From: Phytophthora colocasiae
Taxonomy: Eukaryota > Oomycota > Peronosporomycetes > Peronosporales > Peronosporaceae
Length of the DNA: 64,000 nt
Assembly (NCBI GenBank): GCA_018806915.1
Contig: JAGKQI010000031.1
Location: 434,001-498,000 of the forward strand
Reading direction: 5' to 3'
How positions within the stretch are numbered: the stretch's first letter is position 1; each line of letters begins with the position of its first letter. Position numbers and translations under genes: made by a program. The notes below the pieces were generated by a model. The model searched no databases. It saw nothing but the letters and a program-made list of their open reading frames with translations, and was not told where the DNA came from. Shown one piece after another: positions 8,933 to 20,500 of this stretch.

Positions 8933-9233
8933 ACGTCGAAAATGTGTGAATTTGCTATGGAGCAATCTAAGTCGTGTAAGAAATTGGGTCTCACTAGTTC
9001 TATAGTGACCTATTAGTGGAGGTACACGCTAAAGCACAATTCAATTCCAAGCTTTAGCTGTCTTTGCCTTGTCCACGAACAACAAGACATAAGCTGCAAT
9101 ACACCAACACATGTGGGGACGCACTATCCACAGCCAACAGTAGATTGGCGCATGTACGACTGCTAACATGAAGCTTCAACACACGCTTTATGTGAAAGCT
9201 CACGGGCTCGAGGCTCGAGTCTCAATACAGAAC
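8933..9233. other. Intergenic region, start of a tandem duplication
   Basis: From about 9056 onward this region is repeated at 11006-11219 (same order and orientation), carrying the promoter of the 9280 and 11220 genes. I see no gene here. Confidence 0.6.
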
Positions 9234-9250
9234 TCATTCCTGGTTTTACC
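9234..9250 (+). promoter_or_regulatory. Oomycete initiator-like core promoter
   Basis: TCATTCCTGGTTTTACC lies 29 bp before the ATG at 9280 and is conserved exactly at 11174-11190 in the duplicate. Confidence 0.5.
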
Positions 9251-9279
9251 TCGTCACCACCACACCACTCCAAACGACT

Positions 9280-10029
9280 ATGAACCTCCTCTCCATCTTC
9301 GCCATCTTTGCCATCGCCATCCAGTGTGCGACCGCCGCCTCTGCTGAACGGAAGCTCCTCCGATCGGGCTACGACTCACCCATCGACTTCTCCACCATCA
9401 CGGGAGGCAACACAGCCACCCAGAAAGGCATCGACGCAGCACTACCCGCTCTTCCCGGTGTCGGCTCCATCACGCAGGGTCTCTCGGGTGTCACTGGTGT
9501 CACTGGTGGCAGTGCCACTGGCAAGGTCAGTCTGTCGAAGCTACTGCCTGGTGGTTTGCCCAGCACAGATGCGCTCTCATCACTCACAAAGGGCGGTGCT
9601 GGAGTCGACAAACTCCTTCCCACGGACTTAAGTTCACTCACCAAGGACGGCGTGCTGTCCTCCACCACAGGTGGCAGCTCTGGTGGCATCGGATCCATCA
9701 CGAACGGACTCACGAAGGGTGGCACCGGCTTGGACTCGATCACGAAAGGTGCTGGGCTAGACTCCATTACGAGCGGCCTGACGAAGGGCGGCAACTTGCC
9801 ATCGCTGCCAGGACTACCGATTGGCGACAAGGGTCACGACGGTGCGGACACGACCAAAGGCCTCTCGGGCATCACGGGCATCACGGACACGCTCTCGGGG
9901 GTCACGAACGGTCTTAAATTGCCGTCCACGACTTCGACTACCGGTGGCGACAAGAACGCGTATACTTCGGAATCGAATGGCGACAAAACTGGCGGATCCA
10001 AGTCTCCGAATCAGGAAACTAGCGTGTAA
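9280..10029 (+). CDS. Secreted RKLLR-DFS family protein, Gly/Ser/Thr/Leu repeats (249 aa)
   Basis: The ATG at 9280 starts signal peptide MNLLSIFAIFAIAIQCATA, then ASAERKLLRSGYDSPIDFST, the canonical motif. The mature protein consists of degenerate ~12-15-residue repeats built on the pattern L-x-S-I/L-T-x-G (ALSSLTKGGAGVDKLLPTDL, GSITNGLTKGG, GLDSITKGAGLDSITSGL) and a hydrophilic tail. There are no cysteines. It is the only intact copy of the tandem pair. The repeats resemble structural or adhesive secreted proteins, but no known domain is recognised. It is likely exported and could act in the apoplast. Confidence 0.8.
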   Translation: MNLLSIFAIFAIAIQCATAASAERKLLRSGYDSPIDFSTITGGNTATQKGIDAALPALPGVGSITQGLSGVTGVTGGSATGKVSLSKLLPGGLPSTDALSSLTKGGAGVDKLLPTDLSSLTKDGVLSSTTGGSSGGIGSITNGLTKGGTGLDSITKGAGLDSITSGLTKGGNLPSLPGLPIGDKGHDGADTTKGLSGITGITDTLSGVTNGLKLPSTTSTTGGDKNAYTSESNGDKTGGSKSPNQETSV

Positions 10030-10850
10030 GTTGGTGCAGTTGTTCTACTAGTTGTAGGATCGGCCTCAGTAGTTGTTCGCAGTGCATAGTGAGTGAAATG
10101 CAGTATATACATGTATTGCAGCGTATTTTAGATATGAAAAGTAAAGTTTTCGAGTCCATGCTTACTTCAAAAAGAGATCCCGTAAGAAAGAAAGAATGGC
10201 ATTGAGCGTTCAAACACTCTGGTTTTGTGAACAATCTCTGTCAACTTCAACTTGTTGCATACAAAAAACAAGTAAAATCAACTGTCAAATCCTGCTTCAG
10301 CTTGACACATACTAATACTAGTATACTAACTCGTCTGCATGGATAGGATCGACCCAACGAAAGATACCAATACAAACTCGGATGCGAATTTGACTCTTTT
10401 TCTTTCTTGGGTGTTCTTCTACCTCTATCCACGTCACATCCATCCTTGTTGCAAGGCTAGCTTGTACGGCTTACCATCGATAATGCTAGAGGACTCTCCT
10501 GAATCTGGTTTCAGAATCCCACATACGAAAACGTTGCGTAGCCTGCCACTGCTAGTTCAGGTAGTGTGGAGCGCCTTGTTTTAGAATCCCTTTCATGATA
10601 CAAGTCAGCGTAGTTGGCATTGGGTATTGTATCTGATACCAGTAATGGCTACATAGAGTCAAAGCATGTATGTAGGCTTCACTCTTCGACCTAAAACGCA
10701 TAAGACTAACAGACGCTGTGCTGGTTCTGGCTCAGACGTCACGGCGAAGCACCTGTCATTGCTCATTATCGGTCACGTTTAGCGCGAAGTGTCGATGATT
10801 GGTCCAGGAAGGTGAAACGTAATGATAAGACATTACTCCCCGTCAAGTGC

Positions 10851-10897
10851 CTGCAATCGCAGTGACCGTACCAAGTATCTGTAATCACAGTGACCGT
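10851..10897. repeat. Imperfect direct repeat, 19 bp, period 28
   Basis: CTGCAATCGCAGTGACCGT and CTGTAATCACAGTGACCGT differ at two positions. The second contains CTGTAATCACAG, a near-palindrome, so a protein-binding site pair is possible. Confidence 0.5.
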
Positions 10898-10922
10898 TGT
10901 GACCCTACAAAAGCCATCCAGT

Positions 10923-10943
10923 CCTGTCTGGATTCCAGACAGG
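10923..10943. repeat. Perfect hairpin, 9-bp stem
   Basis: CCTGTCTGG-ATT-CCAGACAGG has a 9-bp perfect stem and a 3-nt loop. No function is implied by position, about 280 bp upstream of a gene. Confidence 0.5.
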
Positions 10944-11173
10944 GTTAACCCTTCTTCTGGAAACGCTAATGCACAGCGTGTTTGGCGCAAAGGATCCACG
11001 GTCGCAGCTGTCTCGAGCCTTGTCCACGAACAACAAGACATAAGCTACAATACACCAACACATGTATCCACAGCCAACAGTAGATTGGCGCATGTACGAC
11101 TGCTAACATGAAGCTTCAACACACGCTTTATGTGAAAGCTCACGGGCTCGAGGCTCGAGTCTCAATACAGAAC

Positions 11174-11190
11174 TCATTCCTGGTTTTACC
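11174..11190 (+). promoter_or_regulatory. Oomycete initiator-like core promoter (duplicate)
   Basis: Same TCATTCCTGGTTTTACC element as at 9234, 29 bp before the ATG at 11220. Confidence 0.5.
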
Positions 11191-11219
11191 TCGTCACCAC
11201 CACACCACTCCAAACGACT

Positions 11220-11604
11220 ATGAACCTCCTCTCCATCTTCGCCATCTTTGCCATCGCCATCCAGTGTGCGACCGCCGCCTCTGCTGAACGGAAGCTCCTC
11301 CGATCGGGCTACGACTCACCCATCGACTTCTCCTCCATCACGCGAGGCAACACAGCCACCCAGAAAGGCACCGACGCAGCACTACCCGCTCTTCCCGGTG
11401 TCGGCTCCATCACGCAGGGTCTCTCGGTTCTCTCGGGTGTCACTGGTGTCACTGGTGGCGGTGCCACTGGCAAGGACAGTCTGTCGAAGCTACTGCCTGG
11501 TGGTTTGCCCAGCACAGATGCGCTCTCATCACTCACAAAGGGCGGTGCTGGAGTCGACAAACTCCTCCCCACTGACTTAAGTTCACTCACCAAGGGCGAC
11601 GCGC
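11220..11604 (+). pseudogene. 5' half of a secreted RKLLR-DFS gene split by element A
   Basis: This is nearly identical to the start of the 9280 paralogue: same signal peptide and ERKLLRSGYDSPIDFS motif. It ends where LTR element A enters at 11605, and the first bases of the LTR give an immediate TAG at 11607-11609. The 3' half resumes at 22801 after the CGCGC duplication. The two halves together have 738 bases, a multiple of three with no internal stop seen, so before insertion this was an intact ~245-residue gene. A truncated secreted 129-residue product could still be made. Confidence 0.9.
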
Positions 11605-11909
11605 TGTAGTGTCTGCAGGAATGAAGACACGGATTGGGGAGCCGGCGAAGCTCCCTGGTAGTTTAGCCTTGTTGTATTGCTGGTATAATGCAAAGTGATT
11701 CTCTCTACTACAGTATTTGCTACTCTAGTTGGCGTCAGAGGCGTTCTTGGCGGTTGGTTGGACGCCCTTCGTGTCATCAGCGTTGTCGTGATGCACATCA
11801 ACTTGTCAACATCGTTGTCGTGATGCACATCAATATGTAGACAGCATTGTCGATACGCAGGTGCAACAATTGCAGCAAACTGGAGCTGGCTGGTCATGGA
11901 TCCACTACA
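11605..11909 (-). repeat. Element A LTR (3' LTR by element orientation), 305 bp
   Basis: Begins TGTAGTG and ends CACTACA. It contains GTTGTCGTGATGCACATCAA twice in close succession. It matches 16803-16897 joined to 22586-22795. Confidence 0.93.
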
Positions 11910-12037
11910 CTGCCCCTCCAAGCTTGGTCCAGATAATGCAATGTGTGCTGATAACGATTACTGAAATGTTCAGTTTTTGTAATCATTATTCGACAGTCGT
12001 AGTCAGATGTACCCATAGACCGTCTATGTAACAAGTG

Positions 12038-12079
12038 TTACAGGTGCAACCTATTGAATTACAGGTGCAACCTATTGAA
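12038..12079. repeat. Exact 21-bp tandem duplication in the element A 3' region
   Basis: The 21-bp unit at 12038-12058 (core ACAGGTGCAACCTATTGAA) is repeated exactly at 12059-12079, between the polyprotein stop and the LTR of element A. Confidence 0.8.
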
Positions 12080-12242
12080 GTTGAATATGTTAATTGTTTT
12101 GGCTTCAATATTGATTTGTACAATACGGAAGTTGGTGCAAGATGTTTGCACAACATATCTCTACATGGTAGAGTGCCCAAATAGCAAAGAGAAGAAAATT
12201 GTGGATTTTGGCAAAAGTACGCAATCTTTTTGATTGAAATTT

Positions 12243-15200
12243 TTACTGGTAGTCTTTCCAGTACTTGCGCAACTTTGCATCCCGATGTTGGATGTATTTG
12301 TCTAGGAGAACCTTGACTTCTGTAGCCAAAGATTTGAGAGGTTCCCACGAGTCTTCCACGGACTCCAAGCCTTTCCAGCTTACTAGAACTTCGTAGTCCT
12401 TGATGGAGGCGTTCCACCGATGGTTTTTAAACCCATTTACGGCCAGGACGATGCCCTGAGAAGCGATGTGCTCTAGAATTTCCTCTGTTACGTTAAGCTG
12501 ATTGTCAGCATAGAACTTCAAACGTGAGGCATGTACATCAGACTCATCTCCAGTTACTAAATGACTGATTCTGAATGAGTGAGAGTCAGCTCGGACCACT
12601 TTGTATGGTCCTTGCCACGTGACCAGGAGCTTGTTGCCCTTTTTCTCATCTACACGTGAGCGTAGTACATAGTCCCCAACGTCGAAGTTGACCGCGTTCT
12701 CACCTCTTTCCTTTCTCTTATTGAGGAGTCGCTGTTTGAGGCGGTGGTCGGCGATGGGCTGGTGCATTGCGCACAGGCTAGCTCGTAGTTCCGCTAGGTG
12801 TTTGTCTATCGCTTCCGAATTGTCGGGCAGAGTGACCAGCTTTTTGCTGTCTGGGTGATAGAACTCTGCAAGTGGCGAGGGACAAGGTAGTCCAGTGAAT
12901 AGTTCAACTGGTGCTCGATTGCCAAGCGAAGGAAGAGCTGTGTGGTTCAAGCTGGCTTGAACCAATGGCACTAAGTAGGTCCAGTCTTTGGTTGATACTT
13001 TGTACTCTAGGAGCATGGCTCGTAGTACTTGTAGGATGTCGCGGTTGACTCGCTCTACAGATCCATTTATCCATGGACTGTAGGCTAAAGTGAAGTGCTG
13101 TTGGCTTTTGAGCCTCCTCGAAAGTTCCGCTACCACTTCGTTTTTGAAGTGGCTGCCATTGTCACTAACCCACATTGGTGGTGCTCCAAATCGGCTATGC
13201 CAGTCAAGGATGGCAGCAGTAGCTACAGCACTATCCGCTGCATCACCCACAACCAACTCACAGAAGTGCGTCGCGTGATCTTTTAGCACCAGTAGGTACT
13301 TACTATCACCAAAAGAATCGCCGAGTGATAAGAAATCCCAATGTAGGACTCCATTTCGTTCATTGCAATCGATTGTCTCGTTCCACGGTCTTTTGATCAT
13401 CTTCCCACCTTTGACATGTGGACACAGCATGCACGTCGACACGAATGTGTGTACGACGTTTCGTAGGTCTGGCCCAGACCGTCTGGGATATGAAACAGTT
13501 TCCGTAGGTGGTTGACCATTGCCTGCTCACCACGATGGCCTTGTGCCCCGCAGTGAGCGATCACACAGAGTCGCTGTGTGAGGTCTGTGCAAGCATGAGG
13601 GACCCAGATGCGCTGGTCCACTCGCAGCACCTTGTGCTCGTCAGGCATCGCACCGGCAGGTGCTTGGTGTTGCTGCTGCGAAGTCCTGAACTCAGCTAAA
13701 GTTGGCCACGTGAAGCCCTCCGCGTCTAAAGGTCGCAGCGCCGATGGCTTCTTCGTTCTCGCTTTCAATTGCTTCCTCTTGCCCTGAGCACGGGTGAAAC
13801 GCTTCAAGTGCACCGTCGTCGTCGGCTGTCCTGCCCACCTTGAAAGCATATCAGCCCACACGTTGGAGGCTCCGTCCACATGCTTAATGACGTAGCGATA
13901 GGACATGAGTTTGAGCGCCCATCGGAGTAACTTCCCGCGAATATGTTTCTTGATGTTTGTATGCGGCGCGAATACATGGATCAAATTCCTGTGGTCGCAA
14001 AATAGGTGGAACGGCCGTGGTCGCAGCAACAGATAGTCTAACTTCTCGCAGGCAACCACAATGGGGTATGCTTCCTTCTCGATCACGGTCCAATTCTGCT
14101 GAGAACCGTGAAAGGATCCACTCAAACACGTGAGTAGTTGATGGTTTTGGGCTGTGACAGAGACCGTTGGATCAAAGTCCTTTACCTGCGTCAGTATGAC
14201 CGCATAGCCCATATCGGAAGCGTCAGTGAAAATGCAGGTCGTCGCTGTATCATCAGGTAGCACCAATGTGGCGGACGTCGCCAGTAGATCTTTCACTCGA
14301 TCATACATGGCCTTTTCTTCCTGAGATAGTTCGATAGAAATGCCTGCGGCCACACGTTTGGTCCGCTTTCCATTGCGGAGTGCATTGTCGAGGTGCTGTT
14401 GTAGGGGCTCTACCGCTCGAGCATAGTCAACAATCGACTCCCGCATCCAATTGGCGGCGCAAACGAACTGTTGCAGTTGTCCAGCAGTGGTCGGGTACGG
14501 CATTGCCCGCAACGTATTGATCCTTTCCGGGTCGTGGGAGATGCCATCGCTGTCGATGATGCGACCGCACCACTTAACAGATTTCTGGTACAAACTGCTC
14601 TTCTTGGCACTGAGTTTCAGGCCAAAAGATGCCACTAGGTCGAAGAATTGCTCCAACTTCAACAAGTAGTTGTCGATATCATCAGCAAAGAGTAATAGAT
14701 CATCGATCCAGATAATAAAACACTTGTACAAAAGCGGCTCAAAGCACTCCTCCATTGTCTGCTGAAAATGAACAGCAGCATCACAGCACCCTTGGGGTAC
14801 TCGGCGAGGAGTATATATTTTTGAGTCTGTGATGTATGACATCAACTCTTGGCTAAGTTTTGCTAGAGGGAGCTGCCAAAATCCTTTGAGGAGATCGAAC
14901 AGTCCATAGTGCTTTTTACCTTTTGTATACTCTAGCAGAGCGCTCATGTGAGGCATAGTACTGATCATCGCCTCGATGAGGTCATTGACCAGACGGTAGT
15001 CGCAGGTTTGACGATACTGGTCGTCGGTTGTGCCTGGCTTGCGCACTGGTAAAACTGGGCTGGCCCAGCGACTCTGTGGGTTCTCGTATACCCATCCCAG
15101 ATCGACTAACTTGCGATTGAACTCTCGCAAATACAGACGCACAGCAGGCGGGTAGCGCCGAGGCTTGCTGACTGCTTTCGATCCCTCTTTGAGACGGATT

Positions 15201-16758
15201 TCTAGCGGTTTAACACGGGCAGGAGGATCGTTACCGAGCTCGATGCGCCAAATGTCATGCTTTGTGGTAATGGCACGAAGCTGCTCCTCCAAATTGCACG
15301 GGAAGCCATGCTTGAGTGCCTCTTGAATAAGTCGTTCCACTGCTCCACGAAGGTCATCATCGGTTGGAGGTGTATCAGAGACAGGCACTCCGACGTCGGA
15401 GTCTGCTATGTCGTCGCCGTCGTCGGTGTCGCGCTCTACAAGTTGCTCTAGTTGTCGATCGACATCGATACCCAACGTCTTTAGTAGGTCTTGACCCAAA
15501 ATAAACTCAGGTTCGTCGTCGTCGATTACCAGACACTCGACCGGATCATGGATTGCAACTGCGCCTGCCGCCGTATTGAGCAAAACACGAACTTGCACTG
15601 ATGCACTGCAAACGATCTCATGCTCAGCAACACCGACTATCAACATGGGTGTGTTTAGCCGGGTCAGCTTGACAGCTCTTCAACGTGTTTCCTACTAACA
15701 GCAGTCCGGTCGGCACCGGTGTCTGCACAGTAAGGTAACTGCATCACCTCGTTTAGGGTAACAGTCTTTTGCTCATCCGGAATGCACTCACGAACTCGCT
15801 TTAGGCGAGCCACCTCACGCTTCGTGCCGTCACTTCGCTGTGCGCGAAGCTTTTTCCGAATTTCAGCTTTTTCACTATCGGTTGCACTAGTACACTCCGA
15901 CAGCCAATGGAGATCGCCGCAATGTGGGCAAGGAGTAGGCGGCTTCTTCGGGCGGTCAATGACACCCTTAGGTGATGGCCGTGGGCCTGAACCGCTGGAT
16001 TCGTCCGCCACTCGCTGTTTCTTAGTCGATTTCTTGCCGCCAGAACGTTGGGCCGGACGCTCGGCATCACGGTCCCCACGGTCACGGTCACGCTTGGCTC
16101 GACGTTGGCTTTGAAAAGCCTTCTCGTGATCCAGCGCCTTCTCCAAGATTAAGTCGTGCAAAACTACCTCGTCCTCTTTCGCTTTGCGCGTCTGAAAGCG
16201 GGCAGTTCGGTCAACTTCCTCCCGAAGAGCTTTTGGTTCGAGTGAATTGATCAGTATCGAACACAGTTGCTTTTTACCGTGGTCTTCGGTGAAGAAAATG
16301 CGCCAGCCGTGATCGTCAATAATCTCGTGGCACAGCTTAAAGTACTGAATGACTCGTTCGTGTACGTCACTCTCACTTAAATCCATGCGGAGGTGTTCCG
16401 CCATCTCTTGGTCGATGTCGGGGACACTATTGTTTTTCACAGTCGAAATGATCTTTTCAACCTCGTCGAGGATGAGCTCGTCGGTGACGTCCGACATGGA
16501 CATCTTCCACCGAAGACGACACCACTGCCTGAGCAGTCCTTCATCAAAGGTGTTTTTTATTGGGACAATCAGATCGTCCGTCTCACCCTTGGCACGATTA
16601 CGGATGGTATCCTCATACTCGCGACGATCCTTCCTTCACTTCACTAAAGCAGCGTGCGAAGTGCTCGTAATTCGCGGTGGCAGTATCGGCGTGAAGATTG
16701 GAGCAGAAGAACGCTCCGAGTCGTCGGCAGGTGAGTTCGAGCTCTGAGCTCTCGTCAT
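12243..16758 (-). pseudogene. Element A gag-pol polyprotein, inactivated
   Basis: Starts at ATG 16758. Order along the minus strand: Gag; a variant zinc knuckle CPHCGDLHWLSEC (C-X2-C-X3-H-X4-C); aspartic protease (ADTGAD); reverse transcriptase with WIDDLL as the YxDD box; RNase H (FTDASD, EKEAYPIV, DHRN); integrase with HHCC zinc site and D,D,E core (WDFL, SDNGSHF, NGSVERVNRD); and a chromodomain-like end (VSWKGLESVEDSWEP). Lesions: an in-frame TGA at 16638-16636 where related copies have W, a frameshift near 15655 between protease and the next frame, and a frameshift near 13470 inside the integrase zinc region. Three frames are therefore used and no full product is possible. Confidence 0.9.
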
Positions 16759-16791
16759 GGTCATACTTGTCTTGATTCAGCAGTGACTGCT

Positions 16792-16803
16792 AAAGAATTC
16801 TTT
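16792..16803. other. Palindrome next to the 5' LTR of element A
   Basis: AAAGAATTCTTT, a 12-bp perfect palindrome, starts at the last LTR base and occupies the place of a primer-binding site. The same palindrome is at the same place in B, B' and D. No TGG-starting primer site adjoins the LTR. Confidence 0.75.
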
Positions 16804-16897
16804 GTAGTGTCTGAAGGAATGAAGACACGGATGGGGGAGCCGGCGAAGCTCCCTGGTAGTTTAGCCTTGTTGTATTGCTGGTATAATGCAAAGTGAT
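16803..16897 (-). repeat. Element A 5' LTR, first segment (interrupted)
   Basis: The first 95 bp on the plus strand of the right-hand LTR. The remaining 210 bp are at 22586-22795. The break is a 5-bp duplication GTGAT (16893-16897 and 22581-22585) flanking element B. Confidence 0.92.
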
Positions 16898-17285
16898 TGT
16901 AGTAGGTCGCACTTGAAAAACTCTAACACCGGTAGGGGAAGCTGGCACTTCCTTCAGTTGTCTAGTGTATTGTAGTTGTCGACTTGATCGTAAATGTAAA
17001 AGTGAACTAGGAAAACATGCATGTCGAATCGCTACACTACATCGCCGCCACCAGCGTCCTAGTGGGGCGTTCTGCTCGGCCACGGCAGGTGTTCACAACT
17101 TCAACGCTTACCAGCCTGAGTACAGGCTGCTATAACAGCTTTAATGCCAACTCAGCCACTATTTGCTATCAGCAGGCATTCCAAGTGCAGGTCAGCCACA
17201 GCACTGTAGCTGCCTTCAAGCACATGTTGTACTCGACTGCAATACGGTGGTCATGGTTGGGCTTTTAAAGCCGCCATCCACTACA
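16898..17285 (-). repeat. Element B 3' LTR, 388 bp
   Basis: Left-hand LTR of B. It is identical in plan to 22188-22580 except for the 5-bp deletion in GTCTAG(CCGAG)TGTATTG. Confidence 0.92.
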
Positions 17286-17566
17286 GTCCCCTCTTAAGCC
17301 CAATCTGACCACTCGGTACATTAGGCTTGTACTTTTTGTATTACAAATACTCACTAGTTGTGAGTCACCACACGGTGATGACGATGTCATGATGACACAT
17401 CAAATTGTACACACTATGTTACCAACTTCAACACGTTGCAGTTGGAACAAACTGACCATGCAAATCCTCCAGGAAATGACCAGGACAATCACTGTATGAA
17501 GGGAAAACCTTTATTTAGTGACTGACAGACCACTCTGTGAAGGGGTATACATGTATACACTAAAGC

Positions 17567-20500
17567 TTAACGTCTCTTTCCTGACGTTTCTAACGCTTTG
17601 AGGTTTTGCTCAAGCTTTGAGTCTTTTGATCTAGTAACATACTCCTGTACTAACGTCCTCACGTCTTTGTACAGAGTAGCTAGAGGCTCCCACGAGTCTT
17701 CTATCGCTTCCAATCCGTGCCACCCGACTCGAATTTCGTAGCAACGGCTCCTGTTGTTCCAGCGATGGTGCATCAGCTCTCGCACTCGCAACATGATACC
17801 CTGGGAAGCGACGTGTTCTAGGAGCTCTTCCGTTACTTCCAGGTCTTTGTCGGCAAAGAACTTCAACCGAGAGGCGTGTACATCCGCTTTTGCTCCAGTC
17901 ACGAGGTGTTTCACCTTGAAGACGTTGTACGGTTGTGCCTCCGTGACTACGTAGGGTCCAATCCAGGTGACGTGCAATTTGCTCTGCCCTTTCTCATCCA
18001 CCCTTGATCGCAGTACGTAGTCACCCACGCTGAAATTCACCAAGTTGTCGCCTCGCTCTCTTTTCTTGTTAAGTAGAGTCTGCTTGAGTCTGGCGTCCGC
18101 CACTGCTTTGTGCATGTCTTGTATACTAGCACGTAGTTGGGCAAGGTTCGACTCGATCTCGGCGGAGGTTCGGGTCGGTTGTACACTCGGAGTCATCTCA
18201 GGTCCTAAGTATATAGCCTGAAGCGGCGATGGTGGCTCTAACCCAGTAAACAGCTCACCCGGAGTCTTTCCTGCCAGTGAAGGCACGGCCGTGTGATTTA
18301 GACTGGCTTGGACAATGGAATTAGCCGCGGCCAGTCTCTGTGGTTGAGTTTGTAGTCCAGTATAAGCACTCGTAAGACTTGCAGGATATCTCGGTTTACA
18401 CGCTCCACTGACCCGTTAATCCATGGGCTGTAGGTGGGGGAGAATATCTGCTTGCACTTCATTCTGGTACACAACTCTTCGATCACTTCGTTCTTGAAAT
18501 GGGTCCCTTGGTCACTGATCCAATCTCGAGGAATCCCAAATCTGCTGTGCCAGTCCATGAGGTGCGTCAGCTGCTACTTCACTTGTAGGTGTTTCACATT
18601 TGACCAGCTCACAATAATGACTAGCATCGTCCTTTAGCACTAGTAGGTACTGTAGGTCACCATAGGCCTCGCCTAGGTAAAGGAAATCCCAGTGCAGTGC
18701 TTGGTTCCTTTCTTGGCAGCGGTATGTTTCACTCCATGGCCTTGGGACTACCTTCCCCCCTTTCACATGATGGCATAGGAGGCAGCTTGCCAGAAACCTG
18801 TCCACACAGGGACGAAAGTGGGGAATGTGGAATACGCGGCCGATGTGTGCCATCATGGCGTCCTTGCCTCGATGCCCTTGGGGTCCACAGTGGGCAATGA
18901 TACACACACGTTGGAGCAGTTCTTTAGCTCCAGTGGGGATCCACAGCTTGTTATCCTTCCGGTATACCCCGTCTCCACCTTCTGTACAACGCTTCCGGTC
19001 CGATTTTAACCCGAATTTGCTCTGAGCTCGGGCGATGTCTTCGAGAGTAGGCCACACAAAGTCTCCATCATCTAGAGGTCTGAGAAGTAGTCGGCCAGTA
19101 TCTTCTTGGCTACGGGTCGTCACTCTGCGTACACTTGGTGTGGCTGGCAATCGAGCCCACCGTGATACCATATCTGCCCAGACATTCTCTTCTCCTGCTA
19201 TGTGGTGAATCTCGTAGCGGAATTCACCGAGTCTGAGCGCCCACCTCAGAAGCTTCCCTCGGATATGTTTTTTTAACAGTCTCGTCAGGAGCGAAAACAT
19301 GAATCAAATTCCTGTGATCACAGTATAAGCGAAATCCTGTCGGCCTCAGTAGAAGGTGTGACAGCTTGTCACATGCTGCCACAATAGCAAAAGCTTCTTT
19401 TTCAATCACGCTCCAGTTTTCCTGAGAGCCCGTGAATGTACCACTCAGACATTGGAGTAGTCGATGCTGTTGGTCAGCAATAGCTTCACCTTCTTTCCAA
19501 TCAGGAATATCGGTCACAATGACAGACCAGCCAACGTCCGATGCATCTGTGAACACAGAGAGAACACCCTCAGGACTCGGGTGAGCGAGAAGTGCTGCTG
19601 ATGCCAGGCAGTCCTTGACACGCGAGAAAGCTGCCTGTTCCTCGGTTGTGAACGTTACTGCAATCTTGTTTGCAGCACGTTTCGTTCTCTTTCCAGCCCC
19701 TAACGCTAGGTCTAGACGCTGTTGCAGGGTTTTCACATGGATGGCATAGCTAATCAAACTATCACGCATCCAATTGCAAGCGCACAGAAATTGCTGGAGC
19801 TCTCCAGCGGTTGTTGGTAGTGGCATCTCCCTCAGGGTTTTAATCCGGTCCGGATCGTGTTTGACTCCTTCCCCATTAATTGTCTTCCCACACCATTTTA
19901 CCGAGCGCTGAAACAAACTCGACTTTGCAGCACTTAGCTTCAGGCCAAAATCGTTCATGAGCGAAAAAAGTTCCTCCAGTTTCTCCAAATAGGTATCCAC
20001 AGTCGCAGCGTAAAGCAAAAGATCATCTATCCAAATCAGGAGATGTTTGTAGAGCAACTTCTTGAAACAAGTTTCCATCGTGACTTGGAAATGTAGTGCA
20101 GCATCACAACATCCTTGTGGGACCCGTGTTGGAGTGAAAACTTTGGCGTCAGTCATGTAGCTTAGGATCTCCTGACAGGCTTTCGCAAGTGGCAATTGCC
20201 AACAGCCTTTTATGAAGTCACAAAGACCAAAGAACTCCATGTCTCGGACGTGCTCCGTTATCACTTGAAGTACTGGCATCACGCCTGCAATCGGTTCTGT
20301 CAAAGCATTGACAGGCCGGTAGTCGTTCGTTTGTCTGTAGTCTTCTTTTCCTGGCTTACGAACCGGCAGCGCTGGACATGCCCATCGGCTGGATGGATTC
20401 TCGAATACCCAGCCGAGTCGCACCAGATCTTCATTAAACTCCTTTAGGAATTTCCTCAGATGGGGTGGATACTGCCTTGGTTTACAACGATACGGTGTTG

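Larger units (their letters stand above)
9056..10060 (+). repeat. Tandem duplication, unit 1
   Basis: Promoter plus gene plus about 30 bp of 3' flank. Unit 2 starts near 11006 and, after removal of the nested elements, ends near 23182. The flank after both stop codons begins with the same GTTGGTGCAGTTGTTCTACT. Confidence 0.8.
10030..11173. other. Intergenic region with small repeats and a hairpin
   Basis: No gene is supported over about 1.1 kb. It contains a 19-bp imperfect direct repeat (CTGCAATCGCAGTGACCGT at 10851-10869 and CTGTAATCACAGTGACCGT at 10879-10897) and a perfect hairpin at 10923-10943. The end, from 11006, is duplicated promoter sequence. Confidence 0.5.

Noticed and set aside
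8990..9020. CACTAGTTCTATAGTGACC resembles cloning-vector polylinker/phage-promoter sequence
   Set aside because: The match to any vector is only partial and the surrounding sequence is unique genomic; taken as coincidence.
17545..17558. GTATACATGTATAC palindrome in the 3' region of element B, also near 53965 and partly at 56025
   Set aside because: Part of the B-family 3' region; the 56025 match is short and AT-rich, so no separate regulatory claim is made.
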